Below are positions 1-6,511 of a stretch of 10,380 nucleotides of DNA, piece by piece. This DNA is from Chryseobacterium gleum (GTDB lineage: Bacteria > Bacteroidota > Bacteroidia > Flavobacteriales_D > Sanyastnellaceae), in contig CAMCYM010000035.1 of NCBI GenBank assembly GCA_945883885.1, positions 1-10,380 on the forward strand, read 5' to 3'. The notes under the pieces were generated by a model that was given only the letters and a program-made list of their open reading frames with translations, had not been told where the DNA came from and ran no database searches. Both the position numbers and the translations under genes were made by a program. Every line of letters starts with the position of its first letter. Within the stretch, counting starts at the first letter, position 1.

Positions 1-323
1 GGGGTCAAGTCCTTCGGCAACCACGCATTCCAACCGATGCCCATGCCCGTCCACGTGCAGGCCGCCGCATCCCATTCCAGGCGCAATGCAGCCGCACCTT
101 CCGACGCCGGTTCTCGGACTTCGCGCAGATGCTTGCACGTGCTCTTCTCCAGTCCCCACGCGTCGGTCGTGCCGTCCGTGTAGACGGGCATTGTACGCAG
201 CGGCGCTGCCAGGCTTGTTGAGACCTTGTAAGGCGTCCGTACGTCTTCGAGCGTGAGCGGCTGAAGCGTCATCCCGCAGCCCGCGGCCAGCACCGCCAGC
301 CCCGCACACGCATAGCCCCGCAT
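1..323 (-). CDS. Lipoprotein with carbohydrate-binding-like domain (partial, C-terminus off the left edge)
   Basis: Reverse-strand reading from ATG at 323 stays open to position 1, giving about 107 residues. The N-terminus is a short lipoprotein signal (MRGYACAGLAVLAAGC), with the lipid-modified Cys at residue 16 in an A-A-G-C box. The following segment has a 'VYTDGTTDAWG' start and a later 'LRLEWD ... WTGMGIGWNAWLPKDL' stretch. This resembles the beta-strand pattern of galactose-binding or CBM11-like jelly rolls (alternating hydrophobics, a W-x-G turn, a Trp before 'DL'). It is the fifth gene of the operon, starting 5 nt after the previous stop, with a GAGG 3 nt before the ATG. An in-frame ATG at 341 (MAALRG...) would give a 22-residue signal and a 13-nt overlap, so the start is uncertain. 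The fold is inferred from pattern only, and no enzyme or full family can be named because the gene is truncated. Confidence 0.75.
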   Translation of the reverse strand, partial: MRGYACAGLAVLAAGCGMTLQPLTLEDVRTPYKVSTSLAAPLRTMPVYTDGTTDAWGLEKSTCKHLREVREPASEGAAALRLEWDAAACTWTGMGIGWNAWLPKDLT

Positions 324-328
324 TCCCC

Positions 329-1399
329 TCAGGGCTGCCATGGCGCGTAGACCGTGAAGTTCAAGAAGTCCAGTCCGTGGCCGACGAAGCCAGTCGTTTG
401 CTCCTTTGCGAGCAGCAGAAACTCCACTTGGAGGATGCGGTCCAGGTCCTGCCGACCGGTGGCATCGTTGTTGCCATAGCCGCCGATGGTGCTGCGCAAG
501 AACGCATCGGCCCGGATGCTCACGACCTTCCAACCGACCCAGTCGATGGGCACTTCTGCATTGTACGCGCCTTCGGTGAACCGGTCGTACGTGCCGTCGA
601 GGTTGTCGTCTTCCTTGAGCCCCACTTGCAGCCGGCTGTTGCCGTCGCCGAAGCCGTACACCAGGGCGTTGAAGTACACGTGTTCCGGGTTGAGGGTGCC
701 CAAATCCAGGTACGCGGCAGAACCCGTTGTGGCAGATCCCGCATCGATGGCCGCCCCGCATATGAAGATGTTCGCCGGAGTGTGGTTCGCCGACATCACC
801 CAAAACCCAGCACCCTGCGCCGGTTCCACCGTCGCAAACGTCGGCGGGCTGGTGAAGAGGTTTTGGTAGTAGGTGCCCGTGGCCCGCAGGTTCGTGCTCA
901 CCGGCTCGGTAAACGCTGAAACGGGCTGCGCGGCATTCTCAAAGTCGCTCAGCACGAGCGCCACTTCGGGGGCCTCGCGCACCCCCAGCACCTCCACCGT
1001 ATCGCCCCACAGCGTGTCGGGGTAGTCCAAGAAGGTCAACCGCGTGGCGCACGGTTCGGCGCCGAAGAGGGGCGCGAAGGTGATGGTCCCGTCCCACTCC
1101 GCTACGGCTGCATTGATGTCGCGCTCGCGGCCTTCGATGACCTTGCGCGCACCGGATTCGAGGCCGATGATTTCCAAGCGCCAATCCGTGCGGATGGACA
1201 GCTTCGCGGAAAAGCCTACCCGCTCACCGGCAGAGAAATCCACCGACGTACGGTCCGCCGCAAGTCCTTCCAGCACCTCGAATGGCCCGTAGAGGTCCTG
1301 GAGCTCGGGGCCTTCGATGTCAGGCTTCGCGCAGCCGAACACACCTGCCACTGCAGATGCTACTGCGGCGGCGTAGGTGAATTTGGTCAAGAAACTCAT
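329..1399 (-). CDS. Surface lipoprotein, Ig-like plus jelly-roll (carbohydrate-binding-like) domain
   Basis: This 356-aa protein starts at ATG 1399 (MSFLTKF). The frame is open upstream to 1504, but that stretch lies inside the preceding gene and has no signal-peptide character. Residues 1-22 are a lipoprotein signal, with Cys23 in a V-F-G-C box (Phe at -2 is unusual). Residues just after the Cys (AKPDIE) are charged and acidic, which could favour surface display in Bacteroidota. Residues about 34-141 look like an Ig-like beta sandwich ('TDWRLEIIG', 'EWDGTITF', 'GDTVEVLGV'). Residues about 147-356 look like a jelly roll that opens with 'LVLSDFENA' and closes with 'LDFLNFTVYAPWQP', like the ligand-binding modules attached to Bacteroidota glycan enzymes. 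No catalytic motif is visible. It lies 10 nt after the upstream barrel gene and 5 nt before the next lipoprotein gene. The likely role is binding at the outer surface; the ligand is unknown. Confidence 0.85.
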   Translation of the reverse strand: MSFLTKFTYAAAVASAVAGVFGCAKPDIEGPELQDLYGPFEVLEGLAADRTSVDFSAGERVGFSAKLSIRTDWRLEIIGLESGARKVIEGRERDINAAVAEWDGTITFAPLFGAEPCATRLTFLDYPDTLWGDTVEVLGVREAPEVALVLSDFENAAQPVSAFTEPVSTNLRATGTYYQNLFTSPPTFATVEPAQGAGFWVMSANHTPANIFICGAAIDAGSATTGSAAYLDLGTLNPEHVYFNALVYGFGDGNSRLQVGLKEDDNLDGTYDRFTEGAYNAEVPIDWVGWKVVSIRADAFLRSTIGGYGNNDATGRQDLDRILQVEFLLLAKEQTTGFVGHGLDFLNFTVYAPWQP

Positions 1400-1409
1400 T
1401 GTGCGTCCG

Positions 1410-3116
1410 TTAGAAGTACAAGGTATAGAGGAAGGACCACTGGCTCCATGCGAAGGTACCCGGCGCTTCCGCGTCGTCGACCCACTGCATCCGGTACTGG
1501 ACATTCAGCCGGGAGGACGGCGTGAAGCGGTACATCGCGCCGGCCGTTGCGAGCCAGGCGGTGTAGGTCGTTTCGAACCGGCGGAAGTCGACGATGCGGT
1601 CGTACACGTCGCGCTCGGCGAGGTAGTCCGTGCCGCGCGCCGCGACGGCCAGCACCGCCGCGTGGAGGGCCGCGTCGGGCTCCGGTTCCCACTGCAAGCC
1701 GAGCTCGGCGCGGCCGCACGCCCAATCCACTTCGCCGATGCCGTCGAAGCCAGGGCCGAGGTCGGACAGGCCGGGCCGGGCCGTCCGTTCGGCGCGGAGG
1801 AGACCGTCGATGCGCAGCGGCTTGCCCGACGCGGGAACGGTATGGCTGCCCGTGGCTTGGAGGGAGGCCATGCGCCGCCGTTCTGCGATGCCTTCCCCCA
1901 CTGCTTCGCGGGCCAGCGCCGCTTCGACGGTGACGGTCCCGCGGGAGTAGGTCGTGGTGAGGGTTTGGCGGTTCGGGGTAGCCGCGCCGTATGGAGCAAC
2001 TGCCTGGTAAATCGGCGAATAGCTCTGCAGACCCGGGGCGATGGCCGCGCGGTACACGCCGGGATCTTGGAGCAGGTCTGCAGGAGTGAGCATCCGGACC
2101 ACTTCGCGGTTTGTGACGAATGGCCAAACCGCAGCCGAGGCCCCGAAGTCGGTTCTGCGGCTCTGCGCACCGGGACTTCTGAAGCCCGACGCGACGTGGC
2201 GCACTCCGAACCCCCAACTCCCCGCTCCTCCCCGTCGCCGCGTCCACAGTTCGCCTACTTCGGCCAGCTCGGGCTCCGGCGCGCCAGAGATCCCCTCGTA
2301 CGACCTCCTCGAAACACCCGCCTCTGCACTCCACGACCATCCCCCTGCCAGCGGCCCTTTCCCGTCCAACGTGTGCACGGTGGTGGTCCCAGCCGCTTCG
2401 GAGAACTGCGCCGTACTCGCCACATCGAACAGCGACACCCCGCGGTATCCGATGCGCAGGCTGTCCCGGGTGCCCACGGCCTCCCAAGCTCCGAGCAACC
2501 GGTCGGGTGTGAAGAAATAGTCCGTGCCGCGGTTCTTCGCAAGGATGCCGCGCACGGCGACCTCGTCGAACGGACGCACCGCCAGCACCGCATCCGCATC
2601 GATGCCCTGCTGCCGCCACATGCCTCCGCGGTAGAAGCGATCGTAATCGATCCAGTCCGACCACACGCGCACCATCTCCGGATGTCCGCCCCCGAGGTCC
2701 ACGTTGTCGTTTGCCAGCGTCATCGGGGTCAGGCGAAGGTCCAGGTCGCCCATGCGGTACCGGACCACGCCGCGGATCAAGCCCCGTGCATAGAGTTCTC
2801 GCACCCCGAAACCCACCCCTTGGCCCCAAAACCCATCCAAGCTGCTCGTCACCCGCGTCACCGCTACCACTTCCGTCGAGGCGTCCGGCCGGGCAATCAC
2901 GCCGAAGTCAAACACCGCAGCTCCGCTCATGACCCGACCCGGTGTCACCGTATCGCCCTCGGCGAGGCTCCCCCCGAGCGCATCGTGCTGCAGCAAAAAA
3001 CGACCCGCCCCGGTGAAGCTCACCTTCGGAACTTGGGTTTGGCCTGCAGCGCAGGCTGCAATTCCGCATGCGCACACCGCCATCCACCGGGCATTCCTCA
3101 TGCTTGCTCGCGCCAT
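1410..3116 (-). CDS. Predicted outer-membrane beta-barrel protein (second barrel of operon)
   Basis: This 568-aa protein has a Sec signal peptide (hydrophobic 'WMAVCACGIAACAAG', cleavage likely before QTQ). The body is rich in alternating aromatic/hydrophobic and polar strands such as 'GVVRYRMGDLDLRLTPMTL' and 'LNVQYRMQWVD'. It ends in 'WSFLYTLYF', and a final Phe preceded by alternating hydrophobics is the usual outer-membrane barrel insertion signal. The start at 3116 is chosen because its ATG shares one base with the upstream stop (TGATG), a common translational coupling arrangement. An internal ATG at 3101 (MRNARWM) also leaves an intact signal peptide. A long region around residues 330-395 has few strand-like patterns and may be an extracellular loop or an inward plug. 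There is no TonB box, carboxypeptidase-like domain or plug domain, so it is not a SusC-type transporter. I do not recognise the family; alginate-export-like porins are only a distant architectural comparison. Transport or export of a polymer is inference. Confidence 0.85.
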   Translation of the reverse strand: MARASMRNARWMAVCACGIAACAAGQTQVPKVSFTGAGRFLLQHDALGGSLAEGDTVTPGRVMSGAAVFDFGVIARPDASTEVVAVTRVTSSLDGFWGQGVGFGVRELYARGLIRGVVRYRMGDLDLRLTPMTLANDNVDLGGGHPEMVRVWSDWIDYDRFYRGGMWRQQGIDADAVLAVRPFDEVAVRGILAKNRGTDYFFTPDRLLGAWEAVGTRDSLRIGYRGVSLFDVASTAQFSEAAGTTTVHTLDGKGPLAGGWSWSAEAGVSRRSYEGISGAPEPELAEVGELWTRRRGGAGSWGFGVRHVASGFRSPGAQSRRTDFGASAAVWPFVTNREVVRMLTPADLLQDPGVYRAAIAPGLQSYSPIYQAVAPYGAATPNRQTLTTTYSRGTVTVEAALAREAVGEGIAERRRMASLQATGSHTVPASGKPLRIDGLLRAERTARPGLSDLGPGFDGIGEVDWACGRAELGLQWEPEPDAALHAAVLAVAARGTDYLAERDVYDRIVDFRRFETTYTAWLATAGAMYRFTPSSRLNVQYRMQWVDDAEAPGTFAWSQWSFLYTLYF

Positions 3117-5059
3117 CAGAAAAAGAATTTGAATTCAACGGTCGTTTCGGTTCCCCGGATCCGGTCCGCAGTGAAGTGGTCGTCGGTTTGGGCAAACCGC
3201 CGGTGCCGCAGGTACAGCCCAGACGTTGCCGAAACCTTGAGATCGAGTCCCACCCCCAGATGCGTCGACCGCTGCAGCACCGGGCCCTCTGCCGCAAAAG
3301 CCCCACCTGCCCAACTCGCGCCTGGCAAAGCCGAACCCGCGAGTCCGGTCGCCGCGAACGGCGTTCCGGGTTCCACACGGACTCCGGCCGTTTCTCCTGA
3401 AGGCTTCAGATACAGCAGGTTCGCTGTCGCGTCTCCGCCTTCGATGCGCTCGCGCCCGAGGGTGAACGACGCATCGATGGCACGGGTCAACCGCACAAAG
3501 GCGTCCACCTCGACATAGGCCGCACTGACATAATAGTCCCCCCCGCGTCCGGGCAACCAAATGCGGCGATCCGCGGCGGCCGCCCACGTCGCCACACCGT
3601 TCAAGACGATCGGGTGGTCCGTTTTTTCCGCAAAGCGCGCCGTAGCATGCAGTTGCAAGGTCGAAAAGCCGGTCTGCGTGCGAGGCAATCCCGTCTCTCC
3701 ATCCACATCTGTGATGAAGAGATCCTCGGAAACGCCCCGGTAGAACGAATTCCAACGGCGGTAGGGACCTACCGATGAAGCAAATGCGACAAAGCGGCTC
3801 ATGGGCAAGCCATTGATCTTGTGGCCCACCGCAATGCGGTTCGTCAAGATCTCCAACTCTCTGGACGAACTCCAGCCCACATTGAACCGGAGCACCTTCG
3901 CAGGACGAAGCCACGCATTCGCCTGCAATCCCCACCGGTTCGAAGCCGCATGCCCTACGTCCTGCAAACTCCCTCCAAACCCCGTCGCGCCCCCGCCGGC
4001 CACCGCAGCCGCATCCGTGCCCGGTGCTGCAACTCCCGGACTGGCAAAATTCGCGAAGGGATTGATGAACTCCGGATCAATCCGGTATACATCCACTTCC
4101 CAGGGAACATACTTTCCCGCGCGTTTGACGCTGCTGCGCAACGCCCAGCCCTCCCCATCCGGCCCCGACCCCTTGCCTGCTTCCGCGGCACCGGACCACA
4201 CCTCATGCGACCAACTTCCGTCCAGCGTGGAGAGCACCAACCGGGTCGGAAGACCTTCTGCATCTGGACCGAAGTCGTGTACGATGGAATTCACTCCGAC
4301 CATCCCCGCGGCGCGCGGTTTCCACCGCAACCGCCCCCCGGCTGTATACCGCTCGGTCGGGTCTCCGAACACCGCCGTAGCCGGCGTTTTGCCCCATAGT
4401 ACGCGGCCCTCTAACCCGGCGGGCAGTCGGGTGATGTCGACTACGGCCCCTTTGAAAGCTTGGCGCGCCCAGCGCACGTCCCGGTTGATGGTGCCCGTCT
4501 CGAAAAACGTCGTCGCCCGCTCCACGCTCGTCGTGGCACCTTCCCAGGGCCAACGTTCGAACAAGCTGTAGCGCTCGTAGCCCGGAAATGCACTGAATGT
4601 CATGCCACTGAGCTCCGTCCAGTGGATGCCTCCTGCCTGCACCCCCAAGGTGAATGCACGAAGCGGCACCGTGCCATACAAGTTGACCCCGAGGTTCAAG
4701 TTGAACGGAACCTGACCGTTCGACCCTGTAAAGTGGCTGTAGAGGGCCAGGTCCATGGCCAAACTTGCCCCGCCCCCGGGACGCATCGCCGTCTGCAACA
4801 ACAGCAGAGGCGGATCCCGGTAGATGTCCCCCACCCCCATCACGTGGGGCGGGGTATTCGCAAACGCATTCTCTGCCAGCACCTTAAACGGCTCCTCCAG
4901 CCGCCGGTCCAGCGCAAACATCCGGTAATACCCGGTCAAACTCCACCCAGGACCCAGGCGGTCAAGTGCATACGTCGGTGCCGCGAGCGAATCCCCTTCC
5001 GCCGCCACAGGCGCCCCTGTGGTCGCGGCTAACACCGCGAGGAGCGCCGACCACTTCAT
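3116..5059 (-). CDS. Predicted outer-membrane beta-barrel protein (first barrel of operon)
   Basis: This 647-aa protein starts at ATG 5059 (MKWSALLAVLAA). That ATG overlaps the upstream stop by 4 nt (ATGA), so the open frame up to 5122 is not used. Residues 1-20 form a Sec signal peptide ending near 'VAA'. The mature protein is almost entirely barrel-like: strands such as 'GWSLTGYYRMFALDRR', 'FNLNLGVNLYGTVPL' and 'AAYVEVDAFVRLTRA', ending in 'TTVEFKFFF' with a terminal Phe. A Gly/Ala-rich stretch near residues 350-380 ('GVAAPGTDAAAVAGGGATG') probably forms a flexible loop. No plug, POTRA or TonB-dependent receptor signature was seen. It differs in sequence from the next gene's barrel, but the two share a layout, are similar in size and are coupled by a 1-nt overlap. 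They may therefore form a heteromeric pore or act at successive steps. I do not recognise the family, and the substrate is unknown. Confidence 0.85.
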   Translation of the reverse strand: MKWSALLAVLAATTGAPVAAEGDSLAAPTYALDRLGPGWSLTGYYRMFALDRRLEEPFKVLAENAFANTPPHVMGVGDIYRDPPLLLLQTAMRPGGGASLAMDLALYSHFTGSNGQVPFNLNLGVNLYGTVPLRAFTLGVQAGGIHWTELSGMTFSAFPGYERYSLFERWPWEGATTSVERATTFFETGTINRDVRWARQAFKGAVVDITRLPAGLEGRVLWGKTPATAVFGDPTERYTAGGRLRWKPRAAGMVGVNSIVHDFGPDAEGLPTRLVLSTLDGSWSHEVWSGAAEAGKGSGPDGEGWALRSSVKRAGKYVPWEVDVYRIDPEFINPFANFASPGVAAPGTDAAAVAGGGATGFGGSLQDVGHAASNRWGLQANAWLRPAKVLRFNVGWSSSRELEILTNRIAVGHKINGLPMSRFVAFASSVGPYRRWNSFYRGVSEDLFITDVDGETGLPRTQTGFSTLQLHATARFAEKTDHPIVLNGVATWAAAADRRIWLPGRGGDYYVSAAYVEVDAFVRLTRAIDASFTLGRERIEGGDATANLLYLKPSGETAGVRVEPGTPFAATGLAGSALPGASWAGGAFAAEGPVLQRSTHLGVGLDLKVSATSGLYLRHRRFAQTDDHFTADRIRGTETTVEFKFFF

Positions 5060-6399
5060 CGGACCACGAACCGCGTGCTCCGTCCACTGGCCGTCACGAC
5101 GTGGTAAACTCCTGCTTCCCACCCCATCACCGGAAGTTCAAGGTCCGCAGCCACCGATGCGCCGGACCACACCATCCGACCGTCGGCCGCGAAGACGCTC
5201 ACCTGCCCCACCCCGATACCGGCCACACGCACCATCCCCGCATCCACCGGATTCGGATAAGCCGTCAGCGCTGCGGCCTGCATTTCATCGATGCCTACAC
5301 TCACATCGATGGTCCAGTCGTCCACATAAATGGTGGCAGGCGCAGGAACTCCCGGACGGTGCAAGAAGACAAACCGATGCACCGGCACACCTGCAAGGCT
5401 TGAAACATCGAACGTATGGTTTTCCCAAGAACCCGCGAGGGTGGTGCTGCCTTCGACCAAAAGGAGTTCATTCCCCTGGCTGTCTTGCAGTGAAATCAAG
5501 AACGTACTGGGCGCATCCGGATCCATCGTACGCAGGGTCATCGTTGTCTCCGGGAAGCGCGGACCGCCGGCAAAACGACCGACCCAAACGTCGTCTGTCA
5601 ACGCGCCGTTGCGGGTGTACTCGAGGCATTTGGCCGACGCATTGTCGGCCGAAGGAGCGGGGTTCGGGAACAAGAACAACCGCCCATCCGAATAGATGCG
5701 CTCGAGGCCGTGGTGGCAATCGAAATCCGCGACCACATCCACATCGGTGCCCGGTTGGTTTTCGCAATCGTAGACATCGAGTTCCGGCCCGCGCAGGTTG
5801 TCGAGGTAGTACTGCTCGCTGATGTTCACGCCGGGATTCATCAGGATGACAATGTTGTCCACATCGTCCATGCCGATGGAGGCATCCGGCTGGCTCTGAA
5901 ACTCAAAGGTGAGTGTCTCCCACTGTCCTCCAGTCGTGGTCACCGCGCGGTAGTTGCTGTGGCGTCCGATGGGATAGTTCGTGGGCGCTGCTGTTTCTGC
6001 GTCTTCCAGCGTGATTTCGACGCCCACTCCCGGAACCGGGCTGAAGACATCCAGCTGAAAGGAAGCGGTTCCCGCCACGAACGAACTCACATCTGCGAGC
6101 CCGGCCGTGCGGATGATGATGACGTCGTAGGTCTCTGACGGATTGCGCATGTAGCTCATGCACTGCGCGGATCCGTTTACTGCATCGGGGTACGGGTTCG
6201 GAACATACTCGACGAGCGTTCCATGCCATCCGGGCCAAACCGTGCCTCCGGAACCGTTGCCGAGCTGATCCAGGAAAGGAATGTGGTCCCCGTAGCTCAC
6301 GTGGCGCACGTCGTCGTGGTTGTCGAGCACGATTTGCGCCTGAACGGCCGTGCTTGCGGCGAGGGCAGCAAACGTGCCCAGCAGAATGCGGTTCATCAT
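5056..6399 (-). CDS. T9SS-sorted secreted protein with two tandem jelly-roll domains
   Basis: First gene of the operon, 447 aa, starting at ATG 6399 (MMNRILLGTFAALAAS); ATG 6396 is an equal alternative. A GTG at 6423 is in frame but would place a poor leader before the signal peptide. The Sec signal ends at 'VQAQ' (residue 22). Residues 23-207 and 224-366 are two copies of one jelly-roll domain. Each has a 'PNP' turn, a Cys flanked by an 'NxSAxC' pattern, and a 'xRN' motif. Each closes with the strand typical of carbohydrate-binding sandwiches ('YYLDNL' and 'IYVDDW'). Residues 369-447 are a type A T9SS C-terminal sorting domain, which directs export across the outer membrane. Residues between the two domains include a Cys (DCENQPG). 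No catalytic residues were recognised, so a ligand-binding or adhesive role is more likely than an enzyme. The sugar specificity is unknown. Confidence 0.85.
   Translation of the reverse strand: MMNRILLGTFAALAASTAVQAQIVLDNHDDVRHVSYGDHIPFLDQLGNGSGGTVWPGWHGTLVEYVPNPYPDAVNGSAQCMSYMRNPSETYDVIIIRTAGLADVSSFVAGTASFQLDVFSPVPGVGVEITLEDAETAAPTNYPIGRHSNYRAVTTTGGQWETLTFEFQSQPDASIGMDDVDNIVILMNPGVNISEQYYLDNLRGPELDVYDCENQPGTDVDVVADFDCHHGLERIYSDGRLFLFPNPAPSADNASAKCLEYTRNGALTDDVWVGRFAGGPRFPETTMTLRTMDPDAPSTFLISLQDSQGNELLLVEGSTTLAGSWENHTFDVSSLAGVPVHRFVFLHRPGVPAPATIYVDDWTIDVSVGIDEMQAAALTAYPNPVDAGMVRVAGIGVGQVSVFAADGRMVWSGASVAADLELPVMGWEAGVYHVVTASGRSTRFVVR
5059..5295 (-). other. T9SS type A C-terminal sorting domain coding segment
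   Basis: Residues 369-447 of the secreted protein. The segment opens with the hallmark 'AYPNPVDAGMVRV' (the Y-PNP motif of this domain), continues with 'QVSVFAADGRMVWSG' and 'GWEAGVYHVVTASG', and ends 'STRFVVR'. This order (PNP, then V-x-D/A-x-x-G-R, then G-x-Y, then a final basic/hydrophobic strand) matches the Por secretion system sorting domain of TIGR04183/PF18962. It implies export by T9SS and attachment to the cell surface or release. Confidence 0.9.
5302..6333 (-). repeat. Tandem duplication of a jelly-roll domain within the secreted protein
   Basis: Copy 1 covers residues 23-207 (about 5779-6333) and copy 2 covers residues 224-366 (about 5302-5730). Alignable segments include 'NGSAQCMSYMRN' with 'NASAKCLEYTRN', 'GGQWETLTFEF' with 'AGSWENHTFDV', and 'ILMNPGV' with 'FLHRPGV'. 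The copies have diverged strongly, so the duplication is old or reflects recruitment of related modules. Copy 1 carries an extra segment of about 40 residues. Confidence 0.7.
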
Positions 6400-6511
6400 G
6401 GCTGCAATGTACGCCCTACACACCTTGAGAATCTACCCTACATCACTTTCACACCCGGAAACTCTACATTCAGGCAACCAAACACTTAGATGCTTCGTAT
6501 CCTTGCTCATC
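6400..6511. promoter_or_regulatory. Divergent intergenic region with promoters for operon and regulator
   Basis: The 112 bp between the operon's first ATG (minus strand) and the regulator's GTG (plus strand) must hold the promoters of both transcription units, since each is the first gene of its unit. The region is visibly richer in A and T than its flanks. I looked for the Bacteroidota promoter pattern (TTTG near -33 and TAnnTTTG near -7) and found only partial matches: TATCCTTG at 6498-6505 on the plus strand and TAGATTCT on the minus strand. Neither has a well-spaced -33 element, so no start of transcription is assigned. Confidence 0.5.
6414..6442. repeat. Direct repeat CCCTACA x2, 22-bp period (candidate operator)
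   Basis: CCCTACA occurs at 6414-6420 and again at 6436-6442, a start-to-start distance of 22 bp, about two helical turns. A weaker copy, CTCTACA, lies at 6462-6468. The pair sits 15-43 nt upstream of the operon's ATG, where a regulator could contact the promoter. The divergent gene encodes a LuxR-type HTH protein, so this is a candidate binding site. Identity is only 7 bases, and a chance match in a region this short is quite possible. Confidence 0.3.

Noticed and set aside
1396..2829. A 477-codon open frame on the minus strand, in another frame inside the second barrel gene
   Set aside because: Low-complexity Arg/Gly/Pro translation with no recognisable domain. The overlapping frame has a signal peptide, strand pattern and terminal Phe.
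1377..3518. A 713-codon open frame on the plus strand opposite the second barrel gene
   Set aside because: It is antisense to two well-supported outer-membrane protein genes. Its translation is rich in Arg, Pro and His with no signal, domain or barrel pattern, as expected for a shadow frame in GC-rich DNA.
3801..4571. A 256-codon plus-strand open frame opposite the first barrel gene
   Set aside because: Pro/Ser/Arg-rich shadow translation with no domain, lying wholly within a supported gene.
1410..5059. The two barrel genes as a SusC-type TonB-dependent transporter
   Set aside because: No TonB box, plug domain or carboxypeptidase-like N-terminal domain is visible. The proteins are 568 and 647 residues, shorter than the roughly 1000 residues typical of SusC.
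6425..6505. Consensus Bacteroidota promoter elements in the divergent region
   Set aside because: Only partial -7-like matches were found and none has a -33 element at suitable spacing, so no specific promoter is called.
6350..6511. An upstream start at ATG 6350 for the regulator
   Set aside because: It would overlap the start of the divergent gene by about 50 nt and add 54 residues with no signal-peptide character before a clear signal sequence.
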